A stretch of 64,000 bases of DNA from Mytilisepta virgata (GCA_028015205.1 CM051511.1:36076001-36140000); one strand, 5' to 3'; shown: positions 25,801 through 34,599, counted from the first letter of the stretch. Notes: a model not told the origin generated them from the letters alone. Program-made: numbers and translations.

Positions 25801-28800
25801 TAAATGGATACATATTTTATCAAATTTTAAAGCGAAAAACAGTCATGAAGATGTTCAAATAAAAATTTCACAACTAACTTCGTTTTGCAGCATGTATTAG
25901 TGTTTTAATTGTGTCGTAACTTTTAGTTGATAAATTTTAGCTCTTTTATTTGGTGTAGTTTTAGAATACAAGGGTAATCGTACAATGTTTTTGTGAATAA
26001 TTAAAAAATTTCATAGTAACAGGCAAACGTAAAGGTAAAAATGGCGCAACTGTCCATTTTTATTTTTTTTTGCGCAAATGTTAATTATTTTTGGCACTTT
26101 TGTCTTGTCAATTTGCACAAATGTTCATTGCTGGAAGCATATAAGTTGAAATATTTCTTTTCATGTAAAAACGCAATATGTATCATTTCTATTGTCACTA
26201 ATTAAGATAATTACAATATAAAAAAGTGTATTATAAACTTTGTAAACAATTTTGTAATTAATTTGACCTAAAAAGCCATTAAGTTGTGTTTTATTAATTT
26301 TTATAAGATATTTTCAGTCAAGTATCTTGACTTTATTTCAAATTTCGGCCCCAAAAAAAAATCATTATTTAGAAAGAAAATTATGCAATTAAGAGGTTTC
26401 TTAGCAATTCATTATGCAATTATCAGGAGTAATCAACATAGAATATATGGTGAATGGTTTGGTGTTTAAAAATCTTCTGCAAATAAGAGCAATATTCTAT
26501 TAACAGATATCTAATTAAGTGGAGTTCACTGTATTTTATTTAACAGCAAAAGTTGCTTTTAATTATAAAAAAGTATAATACATGCAGTCAGACATGATTT
26601 TATTTCACCTAAAAGCATGATTCTGCTTTTGGAAATCTAGATCTGTCCAATACGTTTCCTTTATTATACGTTGTAAAATGTTGAATTATCATTCTGCTCT
26701 TTTGTCTCGATTACCAAAATCATCTCAGATGTTTCAATCATTCATGAATGTATATTTTCTAAGAAAAAAATGAACTGAAATATGGGCTTTGTTTAATAAC
26801 CCCTATGGATCTGATATCCTATCTGAATTTTGCCGGCTTTCCATTGTTACAGGCTGTACATGGCGATAGAGTTCTTTTTTTAAAACTTTCCACTGAAAAA
26901 ATGGCAGCTATAATATTTTTCATGGTATAAAAGCCTGAAGTTTTACATAACGTTCCATCTTTCCTTTAAAAGAAGTCACAGATATTTAATTCTCAATTTC
27001 ACATTATTTTTTATATAGACTTGGAAGGCAAGGAACTCTCAAGATAGACAACAAAGACAACACAGTTGTTGAGGGTGCGTCGCAGGGAATATTACAGGTG
27101 TTAAATGCAAACAGTAATCTGTATATAGGTATGTAGATCTTTACCTATTTGTAGGTACCTATTCAGGATACATTATAGAAATGTTTAGTTGAGTAAAAAG
27201 TTTAATTGAAATAAACATCACTTATCAGATTTATTGTGTACCTTCAGATTAACCTTCATCAGGTACCCTTGTGCCCGAGACTTTTGAAAATTCAAAAATA
27301 TTGTTAGGAGCAGGAAACCAAACAGGTCTAAACAGATTAAACAAAATCCTGTTAGGGTCAACTTTAACTGAGACAGATGAAACTACACTTTTTATACCCC
27401 TGCTCCAAAGGAGAGGGGGGAATATTGTTTTACCTTTGTGGTTCTGTACATGTGTGCCTCCATCTGTCAGTAACAAAATTTTTATTCACACTTTTCTCTG
27501 CAACTAATCATTACAGCCGCTTGATATTTGACGACTTCGTTTATTTTTCGACATTATCGAAAACGGTGGGTATCACTAGTGAGCAATGGCTCATAGTACA
27601 TCTTGTTAACAGAATTTTAAAACTTATCATCTGAAAATTTTATCACACAAAATCATATTATTGCTTAAGAAATGACTCTGAGGGGGTGGTACCCTCATGA
27701 ACTTAAAGCTTTTAAACAGAAGTGATATTGCCTCAATATTACATTGTAGTTAAGTGAACTCAAACACCGAATTCCTATAACCACAAATAACTCAATTGTG
27801 TTCTTCATATAATACAGTGGATTCCGCTTATTTGCAAAGCCTATTTGTCAGAGAAAATTTTGCAATTAAGCGGACTTTGCGATAAAACGAAAAGCGTATC
27901 AGACCGGAAGTTTTGGAATCAGCTGATAGCTGTATACAGATGGTCAGATGTTAGCCACAGTTTACCAGAGTTATATTAAAGAATTTTGTTGAATGAAAGT
28001 TATTGCCTTTTAATAAATAAAAGTGAAATGAAGTTTTTGTGATTTTTTTTTCTTCATAAACTTCTTAACGTATTGCATGTATTTTGATAACCCAGATGAC
28101 CTACATTTTAAATATAGAAACTTTACCTTGTACATATTTAAATACAACTATAATCCAACAATCTTTTATTCCATCCCAGTGTTATATTCCAATAAAACAT
28201 TTTAAATACTGCAGAAATGATTTCAAAAATTTTAATTTTAATCGATAAAAGATATTTGTGATGAAGAAACGGTTTGTTTACATGTGAGTTTATAATCTCT
28301 AATCTGTTTCTATCTTTTTTTTTTTCATTAAAAGTATTTCATAATTCATTTTCATTTCAATCTGAAGTGATAATTGTTTATAGATCTGAAATCAATTGTG
28401 ATTTAGCCTACTTTGAATTAAAAAAAAAACAATTTTTGCTTTTACCTGTGCACGTGGTTATTTACATTGGAAACAAAAATGGCGGTCACTTATTTTCGTT
28501 TGTCAATCGCTGTTAGAATGAAGGACACAGGACATTCTTTATTCAGTTTCAGCAAAGGAAAACACAAAGACAACTCAATTTCAAACATTTTTATTTAAAT
28601 AACATGAATAATAAAGATCTAGATGTCTTGGTTTGTCAGATTCTACGTTACGAACTTCGATCATTTTAAAACTTCCATCGATCTACAAATTGACAAAAAT
28701 AATTGCAAGTTTGTTTCAAAAGACAATTATATGAATTTTCACCAATTAATTGCAAATGATCATCACATTTTACGGAAAATATGACAAAACTCATTGGAAA

Positions 28801-29923
28801 TTTTGCAAATAACCAACACTTTTTGTCATTTTTGCCAGAATTTTCTTTGCTATTAAGCGAATTTTGCTATAAACTGCTTTGCAATTAACCGACGTATTTA
28901 ACATTAGTTGAATGGGAAATGGTTTTGTGCTGGTGATTATTTTGCAAATAACCGAATTTTGCAATTAACAGGTTTGCAATTAAGTGGAGTTGACTGTAAT
29001 ACCTCATTTTCTAGATCCATTTTAAAATCCAGTATTTGATTTATAAATTCTTTTGCATAATGGAGGACCAAAGGTAAAATCTTTGCATTGACCATTTTAA
29101 AATTTGGATATTTCTCCACGGTCAAACAACAAATGGCCACCATGGACAATTCATTATTTCTGATCGGTCGAACATTTAAAAAAATATCTGAAACCCAATA
29201 ACTAAATGATCAAATATGACACATTGAAACGGATGACAGAGGGAGTGATACAGGTTCAGAACATTAGGAATTTATTGGATAAATCTCAGACACATTAGGG
29301 ACGACATCAAAAGTTCAATGTAGAATAAAAAACTTAATTCACAGTTTTTTCACTGACCCCCCCCCCCCCCACCCACCTCTTAACATAAGTTGGGAAAAAT
29401 TGATTGACCAATATGGGCATATGCTTTGAGAGTATACTTTTTGTATCATGGGTCCTGTTTTTCCTCAACAATGTATGTTTGTTCTGTATATTGACTTGGA
29501 CATCACTTTTAAAAAATATTGGAAAAAAAGTGATGTGCATTTTTAGTATGCATCAAAAAAGGCACTGTTAAATTATAATTTTATACATATCATTCAAAAT
29601 TCATGATCGATAAAGTGTTTCAACAATGTTGATACTATGATTGATTTCGCCCCAATACTCTCGGTTTAATCTTGAATCCAAATTTTTCAATCTATAAATT
29701 GATGTCGGATAACAAAACTTGCAGCGATTTTGTTGTTACTTTATATAAAGTTTTTTTATTTTATTCAACAGGTGGCGTGTCAGCAGTAGAATCAGTGACA
29801 TCAAATAGATACAAAGAAAACTTTAACGGTTGTATTTATGATATTTATTTCATGGACAAAGGACCGTTGCGGGCACCTGAAGATGCTGATCGTGGATTTA
29901 ATGTACAACCATGTTTAAGCTGA
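1675..29923 (+). CDS. HSPG2: Perlecan (basement membrane heparan sulfate proteoglycan), 3' part, endorepellin region
   Basis: Seventeen exons (listed separately below) have AG/GT borders and matching phases and join to 2552 nt, giving 849 residues plus a stop. Order: C-terminal half of an Ig domain (about 1-59), complete Ig domain (60-148), LamG1 (149-327), two EGF-like modules (328-401), LamG2 (402-578), two EGF-like modules (579-659), LamG3 (660-849). This LG-EGF2-LG-EGF2-LG order directly after Ig domains is the known layout of perlecan domains IV-V in animals (HSPG2; trol in flies). Perlecan is secreted into basement membranes, where domain V binds integrins, dystroglycan and heparin-like chains. 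Most introns are phase 1, as expected for shuffled extracellular modules. The 5' part lies outside the window, so there is no start codon or promoter here. Agrin is the main alternative, but agrin lacks Ig domains before LG1. Confidence 0.93.
2468..2603 (+). CDS. HSPG2: Perlecan exon: first half of last Ig domain
   Basis: Acceptor TTTTCAG, donor GTAAGT, phase 1 in and phase 2 out. It encodes ATLSCDAVG (first Ig cysteine) and ISWYRKDG (core Trp). Confidence 0.92.
2850..3006. mobile_element. 157-nt foldback (hairpin MITE)
   Basis: The two halves are near-perfect reverse complements of each other (AATGAGGAACCTGAGTGAGT at 2850 against its complement ending at 3006), leaving only a loop of about 10 nt near 2930. 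A stem of about 70 bp is expected. Confidence 0.8.
3147..3427. mobile_element. TTAA-flanked MITE, copy 1 (281 bp)
   Basis: Termini TTAAGGTGGTACCTAACACT and AGTGTTGGGTACCACCTTAA. A related copy in opposite orientation lies at 50898-51172. The TTAA at each end suggests a piggyBac-like target duplication. Confidence 0.7.
3716..3846 (+). CDS. HSPG2: Perlecan exon: second half of last Ig domain
   Basis: Acceptor ATTTTAG, donor GTTTGG, phase 2 in and phase 1 out. It encodes GRLTIPKVHPEDAGMYVC, the classical Ig strand E-F region with the second cysteine. Confidence 0.92.
3847..4268. other. Perlecan intron, nothing recognised
   Basis: AT-rich intron with a short G run near 3878. No repeat or exon signal seen. 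Confidence 0.5.
4269..4382 (+). CDS. HSPG2: Perlecan exon: linker and start of LamG1
   Basis: Acceptor ATTCCAG, donor GTAAGT, phase 1 in and out. It encodes a proline-rich linker followed by DVYLDFDILLRLKPEATDG, the first strands of a laminin G fold. Confidence 0.9.
4383..4891. other. Perlecan intron inside LamG1, nothing recognised
   Basis: AT-rich intron. The minus-strand frame at 4535-4825 has no recognisable protein and is taken as chance. Confidence 0.5.
4892..5074 (+). CDS. HSPG2: Perlecan exon: LamG1 core
   Basis: Acceptor ATCATAG, donor GTAGGA. It encodes GLVLYNGNEDSGSGDYV, EGYPEFSFDVGSGPA and LNQWHTVRLER, the conserved LamG core. An N-glycosylation sequon (NET) is present. Confidence 0.93.
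5255..5500. repeat. Dispersed repeat fragment in perlecan intron
   Basis: CTATCTCCCTCGTGCATAAC around 5291 recurs in diverged form at 57553. The 3' part (TCGACGAAATGTGCACATCT, about 5432) recurs at about 3089. This indicates an interspersed family of unknown class. The rest of intron 5075-6335 shows nothing clear. Confidence 0.45.
6336..6485 (+). CDS. HSPG2: Perlecan exon: LamG1, later strands
   Basis: Acceptor TTATACAG, donor GTATGT, phase 1 in and out. It encodes GKMTVDNQQ and then MYLGGVPDY, the LamG 'YLGG' strand. Confidence 0.92.
6590..6850. repeat. Minisatellite-like array, about 27-30-bp unit
   Basis: Repeats of CCCAATAAACATTCTATGAC followed by ATAAAAT. The two central copies are identical and the outer ones diverged. 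It lies in intron 6486-7253. Confidence 0.7.
7254..7472 (+). CDS. HSPG2: Perlecan exon: end of LamG1 and EGF module 1
   Basis: Acceptor CTCTACAG, donor GTAAAT, phase 1 in and out. After the LamG tail it encodes an EGF-like module with cysteines in CQNQPC, CRNGARC and CICPTGFTGEWC. Confidence 0.93.
7473..7925. other. Perlecan intron, nothing recognised
   Basis: The 7660-7860 stretch resembles a diverged copy of sequence near 49680-49800 (both contain 'gactagcatcttt/ct' and 'aaca..gaccttggcttc'), so a dispersed repeat is possible. Confidence 0.35.
7926..8018 (+). CDS. HSPG2: Perlecan exon: EGF module 2 (short)
   Basis: Acceptor CATTTCAG, donor GTAAAA, phase 1 in and out. It encodes 31 residues with the pattern ACGSSGRC, FTCICPMGRSGAGC. 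This is the compact second EGF module that precedes LamG2 in perlecan. Confidence 0.9.
8064..8407. mobile_element. 344-bp MITE with ATACCCCCACT termini
   Basis: Inverted ends ATACCCCCACT (8064) and AGTGGGGGTAT (to 8407) bound a stretch with 'ctgttcgtccgttcgtc' and twin 'CGTCACACTTTTCTC' motifs. A diverged relative begins near 27396. Confidence 0.6.
8886..9107 (+). CDS. HSPG2: Perlecan exon: first half of LamG2
   Basis: Acceptor CCGTTAG, donor GTAGGT, phase 1 in and out. It encodes FEMKIEMEFKP, NGIILYSGQ and GSGDYVSLAIRNGYLEF, a standard LamG core. Confidence 0.93.
9108..9593. other. Perlecan intron inside LamG2, nothing recognised
   Basis: AT-rich; no repeat or exon signal seen. Confidence 0.5.
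9594..9710 (+). CDS. HSPG2: Perlecan exon: LamG2 middle
   Basis: Acceptor AATTCTAG, donor GTGAGA, phase 1 in and out. It encodes GPAVLSSRRRL, NEWVKVVASKSG and GTLIVNNEEPVK. The codon split at its 3' end can be completed either by the cassette exon at 10864 or by the exon at 19342. Confidence 0.92.
9770..9935. repeat. Degenerate tandem repeat, about 60-65-bp unit
   Basis: Three diverged units built on GCAAATTTCTCTGAATGAA. Confidence 0.55.
10134..10768. mobile_element. About 635-bp MITE with 28-bp inverted termini
   Basis: GGCCATTTATTTTTATTTAG at the left matches the reverse complement of the right end (AATTAAAAATAAATGGCC), extending into TTGGTTTA. No open frame. It lies about 95 bp upstream of the candidate cassette exon. 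Confidence 0.6.
10864..10944 (+). CDS. HSPG2: Candidate alternative cassette exon in perlecan LamG2 (Tyr/Arg-rich, 27 residues)
   Basis: The segment is preceded by TTGCCCTCAG and followed by GAG/GTATCA, is 81 nt long (27 codons) and is phase 1 on both sides, so it can be included or skipped without changing the frame between the exons at 9594 and 19342. Its only frame compatible with the upstream exon is fully open. It encodes 8 Tyr and 7 Arg and no Asp or Glu, beginning VWPWSYY and ending RRYRYRR. It would enter LamG2 between EEPVK and DVSPG, a surface-loop position. LamG domains of agrin and neurexin are known to carry small alternative inserts. That this is a real exon is inference from the sequence alone. 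Confidence 0.6.
11010..11655. repeat. Possible TIR element downstream of the cassette exon
   Basis: ATTATCACTTGGTGTGGG near 11010 is inverted as CTCACACCAAGTGGTAAT near 11632. Inside, at 11499-11524, is a perfect 12-bp hairpin (CAACAATCAAAA). Only the short termini support it. Confidence 0.4.
11656..12820. other. Perlecan intron, nothing recognised
   Basis: AT-rich DNA without repeat pairs, exon-like frames or conserved motifs that I can identify. Confidence 0.45.
15119..15500. repeat. Dispersed hairpin-bearing repeat, copy 1, at palindrome centre
   Basis: It shares long blocks, for example GTCATTGACCTAATA and CTTTAGTCG-like stretches, with 41741-42122 in opposite orientation. Both copies contain an internal inverted repeat CATTGTCGGAAA...TTTTCGACAATG. 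Confidence 0.7.
17058..17852. mobile_element. 795-bp hAT-like non-autonomous element inside one palindrome arm
   Basis: Termini CAGGGATGAAAG and CTTTCATCCCTG. Flanks TTCATAA and TTCATGAA look like an imperfect 7-8-bp target duplication. The other arm lacks it at the matching site near 13490, which gives the empty-site comparison. Confidence 0.65.
18503..19341. other. Perlecan intron, nothing recognised
   Basis: AT-rich stretch between the palindrome and the next exon; no repeats or exon signals seen. Confidence 0.45.
19342..19469 (+). CDS. HSPG2: Perlecan exon: LamG2, late strands
   Basis: Acceptor TTTGTCAG, donor GTAGGT, phase 1 in and phase 0 out. It encodes SPGTTIGLDL, TMLFIGGTDP and NGMAGCVAE, including the first LamG2 disulfide cysteine. 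Confidence 0.92.
19470..19984. other. Perlecan intron, nothing recognised
   Basis: AT-rich; no repeats or exon signals seen. Confidence 0.45.
19985..20156 (+). CDS. HSPG2: Perlecan exon: end of LamG2 and EGF module 3
   Basis: Acceptor TCTATAG, donor GTAAAT, phase 0 in and phase 1 out. It encodes VKINSKPIDL (LamG tail), then CNRRPCLNGGTC and YRCLCPTKFTG of an EGF-like module. Confidence 0.92.
20241..21157. repeat. Interspersed element with four tandem units of 180-192 bp
   Basis: It begins with a GC-rich GTCGTCGTCGGCGG stretch. TGTGGTTAAAG starts units at 20339, 20521, 20713 and 20903, each followed by CTTTCTTAAACTATCC and GGACAGAAGCTTGTTTATGA. It ends with the perfect 16-bp palindrome GGGTTCCGCGGAACCC (21137-21152). 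Confidence 0.7.
21581..21715 (+). CDS. HSPG2: Perlecan exon: end of EGF 3 and EGF module 4
   Basis: Acceptor TTTTTTTCAG, donor GTAAGT, phase 1 in and out. It encodes NNCETQINVC, KKPCQNNAPC and YRCDCPLGYIGVHCEG. An open frame continues upstream to 21286, but only this part has EGF character and splice borders. Confidence 0.92.
21716..22507. other. Perlecan intron, nothing recognised
   Basis: AT-rich; no repeat pair or exon signal seen. Confidence 0.45.
22508..22733 (+). CDS. HSPG2: Perlecan exon: linker and first half of LamG3
   Basis: Acceptor TTTTTTACAG, donor GTATGT, phase 1 in and phase 2 out. It encodes GFLEFDKSFL, NGLIFYQGQ and KDYVSVGLKDGFVEY, the start of the last LamG domain. Confidence 0.92.
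23000..23260 (+). mobile_element. tRNA-derived SINE, copy 1
   Basis: The tRNA-like head GGGGCCTCGATGGCCGAGTA (A box) and GGTTGTGAGTTCGAATC (B box) are followed by a body ending CCAAATGTGCTGAAAACGGC and an A/C-rich tail. Homologous copies lie at 52841 (+) and 54093 (-). This copy has no clean target duplication and is the most diverged. Confidence 0.85.
23380..25042. mobile_element. 1.66-kb TIR element with telomere-like ends and internal 213-bp duplication
   Basis: Ends GGGTTAGGTTGCTAAGCAAC and GCTAGCAACCTAACCC are flanked by TA. Units 24031-24243 and 24244-24456 are near-identical tandem copies. No open frame above about 75 codons; a non-autonomous DNA transposon is likely. Confidence 0.65.
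25291..25374 (+). CDS. HSPG2: Perlecan exon: LamG3 middle
   Basis: Acceptor TTTTTTTCAG, donor GTAACG, phase 2 in and out. It encodes NFELGSGPAVLRS and the HTIEVT strand; the Asn and final Arg codons are split over the introns. Confidence 0.9.
25561..26531. mobile_element. 971-bp non-autonomous pogo-like element
   Basis: Starts CAGTAGAGTCCCCCTAATTG and ends CTAATTAAGTGGAGTTCACTG, flanked by TA at 25559 and 26532. Subterminal GCAATTAA-type motifs recur. It is related to 27815-28996. Confidence 0.7.
26534..27018. other. Perlecan intron, nothing recognised
   Basis: AT-rich DNA up to the acceptor of the LamG3 exon; nothing recognised. Confidence 0.45.
27019..27128 (+). CDS. HSPG2: Perlecan exon: LamG3 later strands
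   Basis: Acceptor TTTATATAG, donor GTATGT, phase 2 in and phase 1 out. It encodes RLGRQGTLKIDNKD and NANSNLYIG, matching the LamG dimer-like strands and the LYIGG motif completed by the next exon. Confidence 0.9.
27396..27650. repeat. Diverged relative of the ATACCCC-type MITE
   Basis: TATACCCCTGCTCC...GGAGAGGGGGGAATA resembles the left end of the element at 8064, including 'TTCACACTTTTCTCTGCAAC'. The right end is not identified. Confidence 0.4.
27815..28996. mobile_element. 1182-bp non-autonomous pogo-like element
   Basis: Starts CAGTGGATTCCGCTTATTTG and ends GCAATTAAGTGGAGTTGACTG, with TA on both sides. TTTGCAATTAA or TTTGCAAATAA motifs recur near both ends (for example 27870, 28885, 28945, 28975) and may be transposase-binding repeats. 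No transposase frame. Confidence 0.75.
28997..29771. other. Last perlecan intron, 3' part
   Basis: AT-rich; a poly-C run at about 29358-29370. Nothing else recognised. Confidence 0.45.
29772..29923 (+). CDS. HSPG2: Perlecan terminal exon: end of LamG3 and stop
   Basis: Acceptor TTCAACAG, phase 1 in. It encodes FNGCIYDIYF and ends NVQPCLS followed by TGA. The two cysteines form the usual C-terminal LamG disulfide. Confidence 0.93.
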
Positions 29924-30385
29924 ATTGTTGACGAATAATTTTTTTTCTTTAATTAAAGTGTGAAATATTGTTAAATTTTGTTAATGTGCATGTGAGATGT
30001 TGTTGAACGTTGGGTCGTTGTTTAATACCATATAAGGAATGATAATTGTTGAAATGCAGATGTGAAATTTTTTTTAAATTTCAAAGGAGTCTTTGTGATT
30101 CTTTCTGTGAACAAGCAGAATTCGTTTATTTTAAGAAAACTTTTAATGTATTTTGAATTTTTTTTTATTATCAAAGAGTAACTCATGATGTTTATTCCTT
30201 ATATGGTAATGACACAGATCTGTTACTGGTTTTGAATGATATAATTTTTTTTTTCACACAAAAGAATTTTTTATGCAAGTACATTGTTCTGCTAATCAAA
30301 GACATAAATAAATGTAGAATATATTGCATTTGTTTTAGCACAAATAAAATTTTATACATGATGTAAATCATGTTTGGAGAATAAA
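29924..30385 (+). terminator. Perlecan 3' UTR with candidate polyadenylation signals
   Basis: After the stop the sequence is AT-rich with no open frame. AATAAA hexamers occur at 30307, 30343 and 30380; any could direct 3' end formation. The exact cleavage site cannot be read from the sequence. Confidence 0.5.
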
Positions 30386-33070
30386 CTGATGTCTTTCTTT
30401 TCTTAGTTTAAACATTTATATACATGTATGTAGTAGGTTTTATATAAATACTTGATTCTTTAAAACTATTAGTTATCGTCAATTTTAATTTTTCGAGGAA
30501 ATCTAAATAATGACATTTTTGCAAATCTGGATATTTTCCAGCAATAACCAAACATTGACATAAGTATTCAGTCAGAGTTTTTATTGACGGATAGATCTGT
30601 TTATAAAAACAGTTAATTGAAAATTAATACATGTATCGTAATTGCTAAAATATGAAATTGTATGTATGATATTCTGTCGTAAATCCATTATCTAGGGTAT
30701 TTAGTTTATAACTTTAGTAACCCAGGAATAAACGAACGGTCACGTTGATGGACATTTATATTTTTGGGTTGTAGAAATATTAATCCATTTATGCTTTTTA
30801 TTGTTTTTTTTTTCTTTTTTATAGTTTCATTGTGATATTCATAACTTATAATCCATGCATTTATATTTTTCATATATATAAATTTTAGGTGCTGATTTTA
30901 TTTTTATACATGAATTTTAGAATCTTATTGGACATTTAAAGCACACGATAAGATTTTTTTTTATTCAATTGGAAAGATTTTATTACATCAGAAATATTGT
31001 GTCGTAGATTAGTGAAGAGAATTTTTTAGGTTCTGAAGTAAACAGTGATCTGAAGTGTATGAATACTCAAATTTAATGAACAAACAGCTTACATTTCTTA
31101 GTAATTATTAAAAGTGTACACCGATATTCAAGATTATATATTTGTAATTTCTTATAAAGACAAATTTTATACGAGTATTAAGGCATATAGCATTTCTATA
31201 TCGACAAACAGAGGCAGGATGTCTTGAAATAGCTTTGAAATTGAAAAAAAAAAGGTTTATTCTCCTTTCACCGCTTTATACCTCAATTTTAGTAACATAA
31301 ACCCCCTCTGGTTACCTCAATCTTATTAAATAAAATTAGTCCATCCCTTATGGATACCTCAGTCTTTTATGGACATTAGGCCAGTGCTTTTAAAATTAGT
31401 ATTTGCGATTAACAATTAATTTGTATTTTAATAACAATATGTGTATTTAGTATAAAATCCTTAACAGATGCATATTCAATAAATTTACAACCAATAAAAA
31501 GATGACATTTATTTGTATATATAAATTTATATAAAAATATTTGTACAGTCTGTTAGAAAATATATATTGAATATTGCAAGAGTGCTCCTAGATTGGAGGG
31601 TTATATGAAACAGAAGAAATAGGAAATTTAGTTCCCAATTTATAGACTGCACTAAAGCTAAACCAGATGAAAATGATAAAGTTAGCATTATATCTAGATA
31701 GCAGTAAATTTTCAATTTATGGAGACAGTTTTAAAAAAAAATAATTGTGCCATTCCAACATTGAAGTAGAGAGATTTCAAGGCTATTTGAATATTTTATA
31801 TTTTCATAATGTTATGTTTCTAAATCATAAAAAATTAACAAATAAACATGTATTAAAAACAGCAAGAACTGATACTTCATCACAAATTTTGCATGAATAT
31901 ATACTTTATATATTTTCCTTATTTGGTATTCACACACTTGAACAAAAGTATACGTCTATATATTATTTTTATTAATAGCAATATTCACAATGAAAACTTG
32001 GAAATATGATTCATTGTACAATCTGTTGCAAGGAAGTTTGCTTTTAAAAGTACAAAATGTCAAATAAAAAATGTCAAGCTTCGATGTTCAGTTTGATTAA
32101 CTTGCCTCACCATGAGTGTCTATTTTTTGTCTTAAATTGCAATTTTGGTCTTGATTTGTCTTATATCTATGGATCACAAAATTTTAAAACAAAATAAAGA
32201 TGTATCAAGACCAAACAAGACATGTAACTTTGCAGTTGTTAAGACCAGTAAAGAATAATCAGGATCAGTTCACTAAGTGAGATTGCATTGATATTAACTG
32301 GTCTCTTGATTGATTGGAAGGCAATACCATTATATTTTTTGGTCTCGTCTTGTTGATCTTAATTTGGTCTTAAAATTCATAGATTGTGAAAATTAAGATA
32401 TGTAATATTAAACAAGACAGGAGTTTAAGATCAGAAGCAATTTACTAGTTCATGCAATGAATATTGCAAATGCCAGATATAGTTGTTGCTTTTGTTTCAG
32501 TGGTAGTGTCAACAGTTTTAAGTTTAATGATCAGAAATACCAAACCACAATATACTTCAATGATATATTGCTTGTTCAGGGTTTGAAATAAGCAGATGCT
32601 TGAATGCACATATTGGGCCCAAAGCCAGTTGTCTTCAGGGCAAGAAGATTTTTACAAATTGAGTTCACTTAAAATCAACCAATGCAAAATATTTTAAGAT
32701 ATAATTAATAACAAAAATAACCTTGCTCTTAACCAACAGAAAGAGAAAACAAATTATATTGATACACTATGAACTTCAAAAGATCTAATATGTAGGAGAA
32801 ATTCTTCCATTTTCATATATATCTAACTTTTCATCCACTCCCAACTCCGGCTAATGCAAAAAATAGAAAAAGCCGATTCCATGTGTTCTAAGTGTCAAGA
32901 TACCTGAAAAATAGAAGGATCGAGTCCATACAAAGTATGTTAAACTTGGTGAATACGTGATCTAATAAACCAACGAGTTAATTAAGAAAAATCACAGACA
33001 TTTCCAGACATCCCACTATCCAGAGCCCTCGATCCAAAATAACTACCGTCTTCAAGAAGACAGACCGAGA
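30386..33070. other. Intergenic, downstream of perlecan
   Basis: AT-rich DNA. 31049-31172 is duplicated at 33710-33834. 32130-32420 contains scattered GGTCTT and AAGACC motifs that could pair. No coding signal. Confidence 0.5.
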
Positions 33071-33229
33071 CAGCAAGAAGACAATGGCCCTCTTATTTTG
33101 AATATATTTCGCAAACTAAGAATGTCACGTTTCCAACAACGCTTTATGACGTTAACTTAGCAACTTATGTATGGGCTGGACATAAAAGTTCCGTCAAGAG
33201 ATTTTAACGGAAAGCGGAAGAAGATTTGG

Positions 33230-34454
33230 ACGAAGAACTTTTAGATACACTGCGGATTAAAAATACAAAAAAAAACTATCAGTGCTTTGGATGCGGAAAT
33301 TATGAATTCGTTGAGAGAGGAGACGGAAATCGAAGAAGAAAATCTACAAGCAGATGAGTATAAATTCAGTCTGGACACAAAAATAAGACCGTTGCGAAAA
33401 ATCACAACCCAAACAAGTACTACTACTAGCGCCCCATAGAATGATCACGTTAACGTTGTATCTCCTCCCCCTCCTTCGAAAATGTCAACCAACACAGTTC
33501 AGTTCCGTACACGCCACAAATGTACCCTGTTCCACAATCAAGCTACAATAATCAACATTTGCCAAAACTCGCTCTGCCTACGTTCATCAGAGATGTATTA
33601 ACCTGGCAAACCTTTTGGGACTCTTTCGAATCTTCTGTTCTTTATAATTTTAAATGTGTAAAAATTTACGTACCTAAAATCACAGTTGATCAATGATACC
33701 GCAAGAACTTGATCTGGAGTGCATGAATACTCAAATTTAATGGACAAACAGCTTACATTTCTTAGTAATTATTAAAAGTGTACACCGACATTCAAGATTG
33801 TATATTTGTAATTTCTTATAAAGACAAATTTTATATGCTGTCAATCTGCTAAAAGAGCGTTTCGGACAGCCACGTGCACACAAGGTAACATGCGTATATG
33901 CAAGCCATGACAGAGAGGCCCCCAAAACGATCTTCCTAGTCTACGTGTTTATTATGACAAATTCGAGGCATATATCATAGGTGTTGAATCTCTAGGTCGC
34001 TCCGGAGAATCGTATGGTGCGTTACTTATCCTTAATCTTGAACAAGCTCCCATCAGAAGTATGCTAACACCTAGCCCGTGAAAACGGATCCGATAATTGG
34101 GAACTGAAAGATTTAAGACGAGAGATTTTGATAGAGAACTGAGCCGTTAATGGACACTTTCAATCCACCGCTTCGTTCTTGACAAGCGCTAACAGGAAAG
34201 GTACGCCAAGTCCAACAGACAAATCCAAAAACCTTGATAGACAAACGACAAATATCCGAGAGAAACCATGTATATTTTGTCACAATTTGCACGACCCCAT
34301 CAAATGCACCATAGTTCCGGATTACATGTACAAGCTTTTAGCAATCGTGAAACAGAAGAAGCAATGCTATAATTGCTTGAAATCACATCGCTCCGCTGAT
34401 TGCATGTCGAAATTCCGTTGCCGTCAAGAAGCACCATATCAGCATTCGTCATGA
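33230..34454 (+). pseudogene. BEL/Pao gag relic with zinc knuckles
   Basis: Fragments in shifting frames show an acidic N-terminal helix region (about 33300-33400), the TWQTFWDSFES motif typical of BEL/Pao gag (about 33590-33640), LLKERFGQP (about 33845), and two Cys/His knuckles in an open stretch 34179-34454 (CIFCHNLHDPIKC, CYNCLKSHRSADC). A foreign 125-bp segment interrupts it at 33710-33834. Several stops make it non-functional. Confidence 0.75.
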
Positions 34455-34599
34455 GAATACCATGGGAAAAGATTTTAGCTACAGTGAACACCGTTGTTAA
34501 CAGCGATATTTCGTCAATTGCCGTAAATTTCCACTCGTCTACAGTGCAGTCCCGTTCAAACGTACTCCTAAAAACTGCTGTAGCGCCAGTATGGGGAAA

